From Clostridia bacterium (lineage in GTDB: Bacteria; Bacillota; Clostridia; Lachnospirales; CAG-274): DNA of 64,000 bases. The notes beneath the pieces were generated by a model that did not search any database, was not told where the DNA came from, and was given only the letters and a program-made list of their open reading frames with translations. Positions 45,239-54,942 of the stretch are shown piece after piece. Where the stretch lies: NCBI GenBank assembly GCA_030524425.1, contig JAUNGN010000007.1:1-64000 (forward strand), written 5' to 3'. The stretch's first letter is position 1; every line of letters starts with the position of its first letter. Both the position numbers and the translations under genes were made by a program.

Positions 45239-46684
45239 ATGATTAGAACAAGATTTGCACCAAGCCCCACAGGCTATATGCATATTGGTAATTTAAGGAC
45301 AGCACTTTACGAATTTTTAATTGCAAAAAGCCGGGGGGGTTCATTTATTTTAAGAATTGAAGATACCGACCAGGAAAGATTTGTAGAAGGTGCAACCGAT
45401 ATTATATATAAAACTCTTGAAATGGCTAAAATGCCTCATGATGAAGGTCCTGATGTAGGCGGTGACTACGGTCCTTATATACAGAGTGAAAGAAAAAATG
45501 ACTATATTAAATACGCCGTTGAGTTAGTAGAAAAGGGAGAAGCATATTACTGCTTCTGTACTAAGGAAAGACTTGATTCTCTTAAAACGGAAACAAGCCA
45601 CGAAGCAATAGTCAAATATGACAGACATTGTTTAAATCTTTCAAAGGAAGAAATTGAGGAAAACCTTAAAAACGGCGTACCCTATGTAATACGTCAGAAA
45701 ATAAGAGACGGCAAGACTACATTCCATGATGAAGTTTACGGTGATATTACAGTTGATAATTCAGAGCTTGAAGACCAGATTTTAATTAAATCCGACGGCT
45801 ATCCTACTTACAACTTTGCAAATGTTATTGATGACCATGCAATGAATATTACTCACGTTGTAAGAGGTGCCGAATATCTTTCATCAACACCAAAGTATAA
45901 TCTTTTATACGAGGCATTCGGCTGGGATATTCCAACCTATGTTCATCTTCCGGCAGTTATGAAGGACAAGCACAATAAGCTGTCTAAAAGAAACGGTGAC
46001 GCTTCATTTCAGGATTTGGTTGCAAAGGGCTATCTTCCCGATGCTATTGTTAATTACATTGCCCTTCTCGGCTGGTCACCTTCAGTAAATCAGGAAATAT
46101 TTACTATTGATGAGCTTATTAAGGAATTCAGCATAAAAGGACTTTCAAAATCACCTGCTATTTTTGATATTGAAAAACTTACATGGATGAATGGCGAATA
46201 TATTAAAAAAATGGATAAAGAAGATTTTTATAACTGGGCCGAACCGGAATTAAAGGCTGCAATTAAAAGAACTGACATTGACTTAAAGAAGGTTGCAGGC
46301 TATGTTCAGACAAGAATAGGCACGTCAAAGGATATTGCCCCTATGGTAGACTTTGTAGATAATCTTCCTGAATACTCAACTGACCTTTACGTTCATAAAA
46401 AGATGAAAACCACTGCTGAAATTTGCCTTGAAAATCTTAAAAAGGTGCTTCCTGTTCTTGAAAAAATTGATGAGGCTGACTGGAATAATGACATAATTTA
46501 CGGCAAGCTTGTTGAATTAATTAAGGAAATGGGAATTAAAAACGGTCAGATGTTTTGGCCTGTAAGAACTGCCCTTTCAGGTGAGCCTACTTCTCCCTGT
46601 GGTGCAAGCGAGCTTGCGGAACTTTTGGGCAAAGAGGACACAATTAACAGAATAAATAAGGGTATTGAATTGCTTTCTGAATAG
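45239..46684 (+). CDS. gltX: glutamyl-tRNA synthetase
   Basis: 481 residues, normal length. Class I synthetase charging tRNA-Glu. HIGH motif as [18 protein letters not shown] at the N terminus; KMSKS as KLSKRNGD; a cysteine/histidine group (YYCFCTKE ... RHC) at the zinc-type site; the discriminating [15 protein letters not shown] segment is intact. The C-terminal anticodon-binding domain ends with the family's usual [24 protein letters not shown] precedes the ATG. A hairpin (46693-46713) follows the stop. Confidence 0.97.
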   Translation: MIRTRFAPSPTGYMHIGNLRTALYEFLIAKSRGGSFILRIEDTDQERFVEGATDIIYKTLEMAKMPHDEGPDVGGDYGPYIQSERKNDYIKYAVELVEKGEAYYCFCTKERLDSLKTETSHEAIVKYDRHCLNLSKEEIEENLKNGVPYVIRQKIRDGKTTFHDEVYGDITVDNSELEDQILIKSDGYPTYNFANVIDDHAMNITHVVRGAEYLSSTPKYNLLYEAFGWDIPTYVHLPAVMKDKHNKLSKRNGDASFQDLVAKGYLPDAIVNYIALLGWSPSVNQEIFTIDELIKEFSIKGLSKSPAIFDIEKLTWMNGEYIKKMDKEDFYNWAEPELKAAIKRTDIDLKKVAGYVQTRIGTSKDIAPMVDFVDNLPEYSTDLYVHKKMKTTAEICLENLKKVLPVLEKIDEADWNNDIIYGKLVELIKEMGIKNGQMFWPVRTALSGEPTSPCGASELAELLGKEDTINRINKGIELLSE

Positions 46685-46692
46685 GTTCAATG

Positions 46693-46724
46693 AGGAACGG
46701 TAAATCCGTTCCTTAAATTTTATA
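46693..46724 (+). terminator. possible gltX terminator
   Basis: Stem AGGAACGG/CCGTTCCT with a five-base loop, 8 bases after the stop, followed by a TAAATTTTAT stretch. A weak T-run allows read-through into hydE. Confidence 0.6.
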
Positions 46725-46740
46725 AATAAGTGGTGAATTT

Positions 46741-47757
46741 ATGGAAATATTACCTGAAATCTTATTAAATAAGGAAAACTTAATTAAAATATTATCTACA
46801 AACAAATATGATGAATTTCTTTTTGAAAAAGCAAGGGAAACAGCTCTTTCAATATTTGGCAATAAAATTTACATTAGAGGTCTTATAGAATTTACAAACT
46901 ACTGCAAAAACGGCTGTTACTACTGTGGTATAAACAAGGAAAACACAAAAGCGGAGCGTTACAGACTTAGTCTTGATGAAATTTTGCAGTGCTGCAGGCA
47001 GGGAAACAGACTTGGATTTAAAACCTTTGTACTGCAAGGCGGTGAAGACGGATACTACAGCAATGCCAAAATGACAGAAATTATAAAAGCAATAAAAAAA
47101 GAATTTCCAAACCATGCCCTTACTCTGTCCATTGGTGAAAGAAGCTTTGAAGCCTACAAGAGTTTTTATGATGCAGGTGCCGACAGATACCTTCTGCGTC
47201 ACGAAACCTGTACTCTTGAGCATTACAACAAGCTCCATCCTGAAAATATGAGTTTATTTAACAGACTTAACTGTCTTAAAAATCTAAAGAAAATAGGCTT
47301 TCAGACAGGCTGCGGAATAATGATTGGTTCTCCCTATCAGACTGTGCAAAATATTGCAGATGATATACTTTATATGTATGACTTTAATCCTCAAATGATT
47401 GGTATAGGACCTTTTATACCTCACAAAGACACAATTTTTAAGGATATGCCTAAAGGAAGTGTTGAAATGACTTTAAGAGTTCTTGCAATTATGAGAATAC
47501 TTCTGCCAAATGTTCTTTTGCCTGCTACAACAGCCCTGGGCACTCTTGATAAAAATGGCAGAGAAAAAGGTATACTTGCAGGTGCTAACGTCTTAATGCC
47601 AAATCTTTCGCCCCTAAGGGACAGAAAAAAATATTCATTATATGACAATAAAATATGTACCGGTGAGGAAGCAGCCGAGAGCCTTGAAAAACTTAAAAAG
47701 CGCATAGCTAAAATAGGCTACGAAATAGTTTCAGACAGAGGAGATTATAAAAATTAA
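46741..47757 (+). CDS. hydE: [FeFe]-hydrogenase H-cluster maturase HydE
   Basis: 338 residues. Radical SAM enzyme that helps build the di-iron subcluster of [FeFe] hydrogenase. The 4Fe-4S motif is TNYCKNGCYYCGINKEN, and the following LQGGEDGYYSNAKM and RHETCTLEHYNKLHP blocks are those of HydE rather than biotin synthase or PylB. GIGPFIPHKDTIFKD near the C terminus also fits. AAGTGGTG precedes the ATG. hydF, hydG and hydrogenase genes are not in the window, so the maturation genes are dispersed. Indicates hydrogen metabolism by fermentation. Confidence 0.92.
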   Translation: MEILPEILLNKENLIKILSTNKYDEFLFEKARETALSIFGNKIYIRGLIEFTNYCKNGCYYCGINKENTKAERYRLSLDEILQCCRQGNRLGFKTFVLQGGEDGYYSNAKMTEIIKAIKKEFPNHALTLSIGERSFEAYKSFYDAGADRYLLRHETCTLEHYNKLHPENMSLFNRLNCLKNLKKIGFQTGCGIMIGSPYQTVQNIADDILYMYDFNPQMIGIGPFIPHKDTIFKDMPKGSVEMTLRVLAIMRILLPNVLLPATTALGTLDKNGREKGILAGANVLMPNLSPLRDRKKYSLYDNKICTGEEAAESLEKLKKRIAKIGYEIVSDRGDYKN

Positions 47758-47775
47758 GTTTTTTACAAAAAAACA

Positions 47776-47804
47776 TTGAATTTTAAATAAAAAAGATTTA
47801 TAAT
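47776..47804 (+). promoter_or_regulatory. ilvE promoter
   Basis: TTGAAT (47776-47781) and TATAAT (47799-47804), 17-base spacer, about 40 bases before the start codon. No T-box or leader peptide in front. Confidence 0.75.
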
Positions 47805-47843
47805 CTATGATAAGAAATTTTTTACAAGAAAAGAGGTAATATT

Positions 47844-48914
47844 ATGCTTAATATTAAGTACGATTTATCAAAAAATCCAAAGCAGAAGCCGGATCAAAAT
47901 AACTTAGGCTTTGGTATCTATTACACAGACAATATGTTTGTTATGGATTACACTGAAGGCAAAGGCTGGCATGACCCAAGAATTGTAGAATATGCCCCTA
48001 TTGCTCTTGACCCTGCTGCTATGGTTTTCCACTATGCTCAGGAATCCTTTGAGGGTTTAAAGGCTTACAGAACTCCAAGCGGTGACATTCAGCTTTTCAG
48101 ACCTGAAAAGAACGCTGCAAGAATGATGAATACTAACAAGAGAATGTGTATCCCTGCTGTCCCTGTTGAGGACTTTGTACAGGCTTGTAAGGCTCTTGTA
48201 TCTACAGAAAAGGACTGGGTTCCGTCTGCCGAAGGTACATCTCTTTATTTAAGACCATTTGTTATTGCTGATGAAGCACATTTAGGTGTAAGACCTTCAT
48301 TAACTTATAAGTTTATTATTATTGCATCACCTGTTGGTGCCTACTACTCTACAGGTATTAACCCTGTTAAGATTTATGTTGAAGATGAGTATGTAAGAGC
48401 AGCTCCGGGCTTAACAGGCTTTACTAAGTGCGGCGGCAACTATGCTGCATCCTTAGCAGCTCAGGTTAAGGGACATGACTTAGGCTATGAGCAGGTATTA
48501 TGGCTTGACGGTGTTGAAAGAAAATATGTTGAGGAAGTAGGTTCAATGAACTGTTTCTTCAAGATTGACGGCACTATTTATACAGCTCCTACTGTTGGTA
48601 CAGTTCTTCCCGGTATTACAAGAATGTCTTGTATTGAACTTTTAAAGAAATGGGGTTACAAAGTATCCGAAGACAGACTTGCTATTACTGACATTATCAA
48701 GGCTTCTAAGGAAGGCAAACTTGAAGAAGTATTTGGTACAGGTACTGCTGCTGTTATCTCTCCTGTGGGCGAGCTTAGATATGAGGATGATGTATGTATC
48801 ATCAATAACGGCGAAATCGGAGAAGTTACCCATAAGCTTTACAATACTCTTACAGGTATTCAGTGGGGTAAGATCAAGGACGATATGGGCTGGACAACCA
48901 AGGTTAACGAATAA
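47844..48914 (+). CDS. ilvE: branched-chain amino acid aminotransferase
   Basis: 356 residues, the longer (BCAT II) form of class IV aminotransferases. Transfers the amino group between glutamate and the keto acids of leucine, isoleucine and valine. The AQESFEGLKAYR and SLYLRPFVIA blocks are characteristic, and the PLP lysine lies in GFTKCGGNYAASLAAQ. VLWLDGVERKYVEEVGSMNC follows. AGAGGTAAT precedes the ATG. Monocistronic between its own promoter and terminator; codon use is markedly biased to preferred codons, which suggests high expression. Confidence 0.95.
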   Translation: MLNIKYDLSKNPKQKPDQNNLGFGIYYTDNMFVMDYTEGKGWHDPRIVEYAPIALDPAAMVFHYAQESFEGLKAYRTPSGDIQLFRPEKNAARMMNTNKRMCIPAVPVEDFVQACKALVSTEKDWVPSAEGTSLYLRPFVIADEAHLGVRPSLTYKFIIIASPVGAYYSTGINPVKIYVEDEYVRAAPGLTGFTKCGGNYAASLAAQVKGHDLGYEQVLWLDGVERKYVEEVGSMNCFFKIDGTIYTAPTVGTVLPGITRMSCIELLKKWGYKVSEDRLAITDIIKASKEGKLEEVFGTGTAAVISPVGELRYEDDVCIINNGEIGEVTHKLYNTLTGIQWGKIKDDMGWTTKVNE

Positions 48915-48933
48915 TACACATTACACGCAAAAA

Positions 48934-48960
48934 AAGGCACTCATTAAAGTGCCTTTTTGC
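48934..48960 (+). terminator. ilvE terminator
   Basis: Stem AAGGCACT/AGTGCCTT with a short loop and T-run, about 20 bases after the ilvE stop. Confidence 0.88.
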
Positions 48961-49024
48961 TATTCTAAAAATTTATAAACCTTTAAAAATTCTTTTGGAA
49001 CTTCATGCGACAGCCCCTCTTTTA

Positions 49025-50197
49025 TCAATTATTTATTACTACTTTGTCAACCTGAACCACAATATAATATGTTTCATCAATCTCTTTGACCTTTTCATTT
49101 ATATTTCTTATTATTTCATTATCTTTCAATTCAAAATCGAAAGGTACCTCAAGGTCAAATATAATATTAGTTCTCATTGGTCCATTGGTAACTCTGAAAT
49201 CATGAAAATGAAGTATCGGATTAATTTCGTTTATTATTTTATCAATCATATTTTTAAGCTCATTTACACTTTCATTTTCAGTTTCAATAGGATCCATATG
49301 TATACTGATTTCGCACTTATACTTTCTTTTTATTCTCTCCTCAGTATTATCAATGATGTCATGAGCCTCCATAACATTCATTTCAGCAGGTATTTCGGCA
49401 TGCAAAGAAACAATTACTCTGCCCGGGCCATAATCATGTATGTGCATATCATGTATACCCTTTATCTTGCCTTCACTTAAAATATCCTCCTCAAGTGCCT
49501 TAACAAATTCAGGGTCAGGCGCCTGACCTAAAAGAGGCTGTAATGTATCACTTGCTGCCTCAATTCCTGCTTTAAATACAAATAATGCAACAAGTATACC
49601 TGTATATCCGTCAATATTTATGTTAAAAATGTGACCTATAATAAGACTTAATAATACTGCTCCCGTAGCAATGCAGTCACTTAAACTGTCAGCAGCAGTT
49701 GCAAGCATTGCAGAGGCATTAAGTTTTCTGCCTATTTTTTTATTAAATAATGCCATCCACATTTTAAGACAAATTGAAAATACAAGTATAATTACTGAAA
49801 AAAACGAAAATTCAACTGCCTCCGGATGCAAAATTTTATCAACGGAGCCCTTTAAAAGCTCCACAGCAGTCATAATAATAAGGAAAGCTATAAGCAGTCC
49901 CGATAAATACTCATATCGTCCGTGTCCATAGGGATGGTCATTGTCTGCCGGCTTATCCGCAAGCTTAAAGCCTATAATTGTAATAACTGAAGATGCGGCA
50001 TCCGATAAATTGTTAAAGGCATCGGCAATTACAGATATGGATGCTGATATAATACCTGTCATAAGCTTTATAAGAAACAGTATAATATTGCATACTATAC
50101 CCACACCGCCGCTTAGCGCTCCATAATCTTTTCTTACCCGGGGATTAATAATATCCTCGCTGTTTTTAATAAACAATTTAATTAATAAACCTGTCAT
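49025..50197 (-). CDS. cation diffusion facilitator (CDF) metal efflux protein
   Basis: 390 residues from ATG after GAGGAA; an in-frame ATG 39 bases earlier has no ribosome site. Six membrane helices. Metal-site motifs are DAFNNLSDAASS (site with paired Asp) and TAADSLSDCIA, with the DHPYGHGRYEYLSG signature between. A C-terminal cytoplasmic metal-sensing domain (HDMHIHDYGPGRVIVSLHAE) follows, and an additional C-terminal stretch of about 90 residues makes it longer than classic CDF members of about 300. Exports Zn, Fe or Mn by proton exchange; the metal cannot be told. Confidence 0.92.
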   Translation of the reverse strand: MTGLLIKLFIKNSEDIINPRVRKDYGALSGGVGIVCNIILFLIKLMTGIISASISVIADAFNNLSDAASSVITIIGFKLADKPADNDHPYGHGRYEYLSGLLIAFLIIMTAVELLKGSVDKILHPEAVEFSFFSVIILVFSICLKMWMALFNKKIGRKLNASAMLATAADSLSDCIATGAVLLSLIIGHIFNINIDGYTGILVALFVFKAGIEAASDTLQPLLGQAPDPEFVKALEEDILSEGKIKGIHDMHIHDYGPGRVIVSLHAEIPAEMNVMEAHDIIDNTEERIKRKYKCEISIHMDPIETENESVNELKNMIDKIINEINPILHFHDFRVTNGPMRTNIIFDLEVPFDFELKDNEIIRNINEKVKEIDETYYIVVQVDKVVINN

Positions 50198-50284
50198 TTT
50201 ATTCCTCTTTCCTATAATAACAATATTAATATTCATTATACCAAATATATGTAAGGTTAGGAAAGAGTAACATTTTATTTTTTA

Positions 50285-50707
50285 TCATTTACCCGCCTTT
50301 AATGCTTTTCCATATCCAATTATAAAAATTTTGATAATTACCCAGATATTTTCCCTTATCCTTATATGTATTCCCATTTCTGCTTCCAATTTATCACTAA
50401 TATTTATGTTTTTACCTTTATAATTTATTAAACCGGAGCTTACCAATAAAAAAAGTACTTCTCCAAATAATTCCATAGAATTTTTAAATCCCCTAACAAA
50501 TCCCTGTTTTTCACTTAAAGCCTCATCCTCTAATATTGCCTAGTCTAAATCATATCTTATATTATCAAATCTTTCATCATTATGATAAAGATTATAAATT
50601 TTTTCACTTGCTTTATCTACTTCCTCTGTATCGGTATATTTACTGCAATTATAAAAATTATCCCATATTTCTTTAATCATTTCATTTATAAGTTCATCTG
50701 TATTCAT
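50285..50707 (-). pseudogene. gene interrupted by an in-frame TAG
   Basis: From the ATG at 50707 (GGAGAG upstream) the frame reads 55 residues, ending DNIRYDLD, then TAG at 50540-50542. The same frame continues without another stop as AILEDEALSEKQGFVRGFKN and on to 50285, for about 140 codons in total. The join reads smoothly and the downstream part lacks its own ribosome site, so this looks like one gene with a nonsense mutation. TAG ends several intact genes here, so recoding is unlikely. The shape (short helical protein with an EALSEKQGF.RGF segment) is reminiscent of DUF6809-type proteins, at low confidence. It sits divergent from an XRE regulator. Confidence 0.6.
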
Positions 50708-50756
50708 ATATATACTCTCCAAGCAAAACTAAACATTCGTTACGTATATTCCTTTT

Positions 50757-50784
50757 ATATTACTATATATTTGTTGAGTGTCAA
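50757..50784 (-). promoter_or_regulatory. promoter of the amber-interrupted gene
   Basis: TTGACA (50779-50784) and TAATAT (50757-50762) on the minus strand, 16-base spacer. The arms ATTTG/CAAAT around the -35 box form an imperfect inverted repeat that could bind the divergent XRE regulator. Confidence 0.55.
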
Positions 50785-50813
50785 ATGTTTTTATTGTAAT
50801 TATTTTATAAAAC

Positions 50814-50842
50814 TTTACAAATGTATATTTTTATGCTATTCT
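50814..50842 (+). promoter_or_regulatory. promoter of the XRE regulator gene
   Basis: TTTACA (50814-50819) and TATTCT (50837-50842), 17-base spacer, 18 bases before the start codon. Confidence 0.5.
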
Positions 50843-50859
50843 ATTTTAGAGGTAATATA

Positions 50860-51372
50860 ATGACTATAGGCGAAAAAATCAAAGAAAAACGAAAAGAATT
50901 AAATTTAACACAAAGAGAATTATCTAATCATGCAAATATTTCAGAGACCGCTTTAATTAACTACGAAAAAAATAAACGTACACCATCATTAGAAATACTT
51001 GAAAAAATAGCGTCAGCTTTAGGAACTAATGCATTTTCTTTAGTCGATGATAAATATATAGATAAAAAATATACTAATTTCAAAAACGCCGAAATTGAAT
51101 GTTATGCTTTTATTTATTATCTCAACTCATTAGGCTATACAGTAACTAAATTAAACAACCCAACTGAGTACCCCAATGAATTTATTACAAATATTTCAGA
51201 AACAGACAATAAAAAAGATATTACCATTGGCGAACACTACAATATTGAAATAATAAAAGACAGTAAAAAAATAACTTTAGAAGAAAACGAATTTATTTCA
51301 CTCCAAAACGATACCAAAGAAATTATTGAATATAAATTATGGCAAAAACTTAACCATAATCAAAGCAATTAA
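50860..51372 (+). CDS. XRE family transcriptional regulator
   Basis: 170 residues from ATG after AGAGGTAAT; an upstream in-frame ATG overlaps the promoter. An N-terminal HTH_3 domain (about 1-62; LTQRELSNHANISETALINY, then EKNKRTPSLEILEKIASALG) is followed by a C-terminal region of about 105 residues I do not recognise. Likely regulates its own gene and the divergent, now interrupted gene. There are no phage genes nearby, so an orphan regulator is more likely than a prophage repressor. Confidence 0.88.
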   Translation: MTIGEKIKEKRKELNLTQRELSNHANISETALINYEKNKRTPSLEILEKIASALGTNAFSLVDDKYIDKKYTNFKNAEIECYAFIYYLNSLGYTVTKLNNPTEYPNEFITNISETDNKKDITIGEHYNIEIIKDSKKITLEENEFISLQNDTKEIIEYKLWQKLNHNQSN

Positions 51373-51438
51373 ATTGATATTGAAAAAGCTATATATTTAT
51401 GTTAATATTAAAATATAAATAATGTTAGGAGGTAAATT

Positions 51439-52575
51439 ATGGACATTTTAGATAAGTATATTGATCAATTATTGGAAAAAAGTACCCCCCAGGCTCCAAT
51501 CTGGAACATTGAAAAAATCAAAAGCGGTAAGCCATCTACTTGGAATTACATTGACGGCTGTATGATTAAAGCTATTCTTGACCTTTATGCAATTAAGGGT
51601 GACGAAAAGTTTTTAAAGTTTGCAGATGATTTTATTGACTACTTTGTTCAGGAAGACGGAAGTATTAAGTCATATGACCCAAAGGAATATAATATTGATA
51701 ACGTAAATGCAGGTAAGACCTTATTTGAGCTTTATAAGCTTACAGGCAAGGAAAAGTATAAAAAGGCTATTGAAACAATTTATTCTCAGGTTAAAGAACA
51801 GCCAAGAACACAAGAAGGCAACTTCTGGCATAAAATGATTTACCCCAATCAGGTTTGGCTTGATGGTATGTATATGGGACAGCCCTTCTATATGCAGTAC
51901 GAAGTAGAATATAACAGCTGTGAAAACTGCAAGGACAGCTACAACCAGTTCCTTAATGTTTATAAGAATTTAAGAGATCCCAAAACAGGTCTTTACTACC
52001 ATGGCTATGACTGTTCAAGAAAGGCATTTTGGTGCGATAAGGTAACGGGTCTTTCAAGGAACTTTTGGTTAAGAGCCTTAGGCTGGTATGCTATGGCGCT
52101 TATTGATACTGTTTCAGTTATGCCTGAGTCAATGACTGAGGAAAAAGCAAAGCTTTCTTCCATTTACAAGGAGCTTATTGATTCAATGCTCAAATATCAG
52201 ACAGAAAACGGTATGTGGTATCAGGTTGTTAATCTTGGCGGTATCCCCGGTAACTATCTTGAAACAAGCGGAAGCTCAATATTTGCTTATGCCATTATGA
52301 AGAGTGTAAGAATGGGTATTCTTGATGAAAGCTATTTCCAATATGGCGAAAAGGCATTTAACGGTGTTTGTGAAAAGTATCTTTCTGAAAAAGACGGTGA
52401 GCTTCAGCTTGACGGTATCTGTCTTGTTGCAGGCTTAGGTCCTGAAAACAACACAAGAAGAGATGGCACTTTCGGATATTATATGTCAGAACCTGTAGTA
52501 TCAAATGATGCAAAGGGTGTGGGTCCTCTTGTACTTGCTTACATTGAAATTCTTTATAAAGAACAAAACAAATAA
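51439..52575 (+). CDS. glycoside hydrolase family 105 (unsaturated rhamnogalacturonyl hydrolase type)
   Basis: 378 residues without signal peptide, so cytoplasmic. (alpha/alpha)6-barrel family with VWLDGMYMGQPFYMQYEVEY, the GLSRNFWLRALGWYAMALID block and SGSSIFAYAIMKSVRMG, all typical of GH105 (YteR/YesR). These enzymes remove the terminal unsaturated uronic sugar from pectin fragments after lyase cleavage. There are no pectate lyase or sugar-transporter genes nearby, so the substrate is inferred only from family. AGGAGGT precedes the ATG; it ends at the terminator at 52593. Confidence 0.9.
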   Translation: MDILDKYIDQLLEKSTPQAPIWNIEKIKSGKPSTWNYIDGCMIKAILDLYAIKGDEKFLKFADDFIDYFVQEDGSIKSYDPKEYNIDNVNAGKTLFELYKLTGKEKYKKAIETIYSQVKEQPRTQEGNFWHKMIYPNQVWLDGMYMGQPFYMQYEVEYNSCENCKDSYNQFLNVYKNLRDPKTGLYYHGYDCSRKAFWCDKVTGLSRNFWLRALGWYAMALIDTVSVMPESMTEEKAKLSSIYKELIDSMLKYQTENGMWYQVVNLGGIPGNYLETSGSSIFAYAIMKSVRMGILDESYFQYGEKAFNGVCEKYLSEKDGELQLDGICLVAGLGPENNTRRDGTFGYYMSEPVVSNDAKGVGPLVLAYIEILYKEQNK

Positions 52576-52592
52576 GAATTATACATATACTA

Positions 52593-52619
52593 AAAAACGG
52601 CGTTTTATCGCCGTTTTTT
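52593..52619 (+). terminator. terminator of the GH105 gene
   Basis: A 9-base-pair stem AAAACGGCG/CGCCGTTTT with a 6-base loop and T-run, 18 bases after the stop; it ends just before the ABC transporter start. Confidence 0.9.
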
Positions 52620-52632
52620 ATGAGGAGAAATC

Positions 52633-54327
52633 ATGAAAAACAGGTCAGTTAATGCTTTAAAGTGGATATATAAATATACAGGCAGACAGCTTTGGTGGGT
52701 AGTATTTTTATCTGTAATTACCGGAGCAATTTCATTAGGCTTTATTTGGCTTGCTCTTGTATCAAGCGAAATTCTTGATATTGCAACAGGTGCCAAAAGC
52801 GGAAGCTTTGGGTTTGCCGTTTTTAAAATTCTGCTTATTATTGCCTTGCAGGGCGGTTTAAATATTTTATATTGCAATATTTTAATAAGAGCTATGGGTA
52901 AAATTGACATAAAATTTAAGCAGGGATTATTTAACTGTCTGCTTAATAAAAAGTGGACCAAAATTAATGAATATCACTCAGGTGAGCTCCTTAACCGTTT
53001 TACCTCTGATGTTGATATTATTATAAATGGCATTATTTCTATTGTCCCCAGCGGTATTGCATTAGGTACAAGACTTATAGCAGGTTTAGCTGTGTTATTT
53101 TCCATCGAACCTAAACTAACGGTAATTGTTGTTGTATTTGGTGTATTTATAGCCATAGCAAGTAAAATATACAGCAAACATTTTAAATATCTTCATAAAG
53201 CACTCCAAAGCGCTAACGGTGTTGTTCGCTCCTTTATACAGGAATGTATAGAGAATATAGTTGTTATTAAATCCTTTGCCAATAACAAAATAGTTTCAGC
53301 CGCTCTTAAAGATAAGCAGTTAAGTGCACTTAAACTTATGTACAAAAAACAGACTGTAAGCAATATAGCTGATACGGGAATATATATTCTTTTTACAGGC
53401 GGCTACTATGCTGCTCTTATATGGGGTGCCTTTAAAATAAGTGCCGGTTCTATAACATTTGGTATGCTTACTGCTTTTTTACAGATTATTGAGCAAATTA
53501 AAGCTCCTATGAGAAATATGAGCGGACTTGTTCCTGCCTTCTATTCAATGATAGCCTCATCCGAAAGACTTATTGAACTTGAAAATTTAGAAGATGAATT
53601 AAACTCAAATCATATCATTTCAACAGATAAGCTTTATGATGATTTGGTTTCTCTCAATTTTGAAAATATTACTTTTTCATATAAAGATGATACTGTGCTG
53701 GAAAATGCAAGCACGGTAATTAATAAAGGGGAATTTGTTGCCATTGCAGGACCTTCAGGTATAGGCAAATCTACTATGATGAAGCTTATATTATCCTTAA
53801 TAGAACCTCAGAGCGGTAATATATATCTTAAATTAAAAGACAGAAATCTTCCTATAGACGCCTCCTGCCGTGGTCTGTATTCCTATGTGCCTCAGGGAAA
53901 TATGATTTTATCAGGTACGATAAGAGAAAATATAGCATTTTGCAGACCCAATGCAACAGACGATGAAATAATAAAATCAGCAAAGCTTGCAATGATTTGG
54001 AGCTTTATTGAAACTCTTCCCGAAGGACTTAATACAGTAATAGGTGAAAGAGGTCTTGGCTTAAGTGAAGGACAAATTCAAAGACTGGCAATAGCAAGAG
54101 CATTCCTCTGTGACGCCCCTATTCTCTTACTTGATGAAGCAACATCAGCACTTGACGAAAAGACCGAAAAAGGACTCATTGAAAATATAAAAAGTCTTAA
54201 ATATAAAACCTGTATATTTATATCCCATAAGCATAAAACAATTGAAATGTGTGACAGAATTATACAGTTTAACAATAAAAAGCTTAGGGACTGCAGTTTT
54301 GAAGATTTAACCGAAAGCTGGAAATAA
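52633..54327 (+). CDS. ABC transporter, fused permease and ATPase (exporter half)
   Basis: 564 residues. Six-helix membrane domain (about 20-310) followed by a nucleotide-binding domain: Walker A AGPSGIGKSTMMKL near residue 377, Q-loop in YSYVPQGNMILSG, signature LGLSEGQIQRLAIARA, Walker B ILLLDEATSALDE, and H-loop FISHKHK. All ATPase motifs are intact, but the signature reads LSEGQ rather than LSGGQ. A half-exporter must dimerise; with no second half gene adjacent it probably forms a homodimer. The substrate (lipid, peptide or drug) is not visible. GAGGAGA precedes the ATG. Confidence 0.92.
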   Translation: MKNRSVNALKWIYKYTGRQLWWVVFLSVITGAISLGFIWLALVSSEILDIATGAKSGSFGFAVFKILLIIALQGGLNILYCNILIRAMGKIDIKFKQGLFNCLLNKKWTKINEYHSGELLNRFTSDVDIIINGIISIVPSGIALGTRLIAGLAVLFSIEPKLTVIVVVFGVFIAIASKIYSKHFKYLHKALQSANGVVRSFIQECIENIVVIKSFANNKIVSAALKDKQLSALKLMYKKQTVSNIADTGIYILFTGGYYAALIWGAFKISAGSITFGMLTAFLQIIEQIKAPMRNMSGLVPAFYSMIASSERLIELENLEDELNSNHIISTDKLYDDLVSLNFENITFSYKDDTVLENASTVINKGEFVAIAGPSGIGKSTMMKLILSLIEPQSGNIYLKLKDRNLPIDASCRGLYSYVPQGNMILSGTIRENIAFCRPNATDDEIIKSAKLAMIWSFIETLPEGLNTVIGERGLGLSEGQIQRLAIARAFLCDAPILLLDEATSALDEKTEKGLIENIKSLKYKTCIFISHKHKTIEMCDRIIQFNNKKLRDCSFEDLTESWK

Positions 54328-54353
54328 AATTTCTAATTAGAGCCATATAAATA

Positions 54354-54374
54354 AGGGAGGCATTAAGCCTCCCT
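54354..54374 (-). terminator. terminator of pdxST
   Basis: Stem AGGGAGGC/GCCTCCCT with a five-base loop that contains the pdxT stop codon, followed on the minus strand by TTATTTAT. Confidence 0.75.
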
Positions 54375-54941
54375 GCTGCAAAAATTATCAATAAAATACT
54401 TGTGAACAGCTAATGACTCGGTAAGCTCAGGGTGAAATGCTGTAACAAGCATATTCTTCTCTCTTGCCGCAACAATCTTATCATCAACTACGGACAGCAC
54501 TTCAACACTGTCATCATCAATTCCCTTAATATAAGGTGCTCTTATAAATCTCATTGGAATTTTGCCTATTCCCTTAAATTCATTAACAGTTTCAAAACTG
54601 CCAAGCTGTCTGCCATAGGCATTTCTTTCAGCAGTAATATCCATTAATGCTATATGACATCTGTTATCGTTTTCAATATTATGAGCCAGAAGCAAAAGAC
54701 CTGCACAAGTACCGAAAACAGGCATACCCTCCTCTATCTTTTTCTTAATAGTATCAAACATATTAAGCTCTCTTAAAAGCTTGCCCATAACAGTGCTTTC
54801 TCCGCCCGGAAGAATAAGAGCGTCAAAATCATTATCAAGATCAGCCCTTTGCCTTAACTCAAAGCTTTCAACGCCCAGTTCCTCAAGCATTTTTTCATGC
54901 TCAATAAAAGCACCCTGTAAAGCCAGTACAGCAACCTTCAT
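54363..54941 (-). CDS. pdxT: pyridoxal 5'-phosphate synthase glutaminase subunit
   Basis: 192 residues, standard length. Class I glutaminase that supplies ammonia to PdxS. The catalytic triad is complete: Cys79 ([11 protein letters not shown]), His170 and Glu172 (AFHPELTES); the GGEST loop at 47-51 is also present. The stop of pdxS is one base upstream of its start, so the two subunits are made in a coupled fashion. Confidence 0.97.
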   Translation of the reverse strand: MKVAVLALQGAFIEHEKMLEELGVESFELRQRADLDNDFDALILPGGESTVMGKLLRELNMFDTIKKKIEEGMPVFGTCAGLLLLAHNIENDNRCHIALMDITAERNAYGRQLGSFETVNEFKGIGKIPMRFIRAPYIKGIDDDSVEVLSVVDDKIVAAREKNMLVTAFHPELTESLAVHKYFIDNFCSREA

Positions 54942-54942
54942 A

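Noticed and set aside
48995-49480. 161-codon plus-strand frame inside the cation efflux gene
   Set aside because: It is antisense to the CDF transporter, which has complete family motifs.
50540-50542. TAG recoding (pyrrolysine or suppression) in the interrupted gene
   Set aside because: TAG ends several intact genes here, such as leuS and the dehydrogenase, and no recoding signal is visible.
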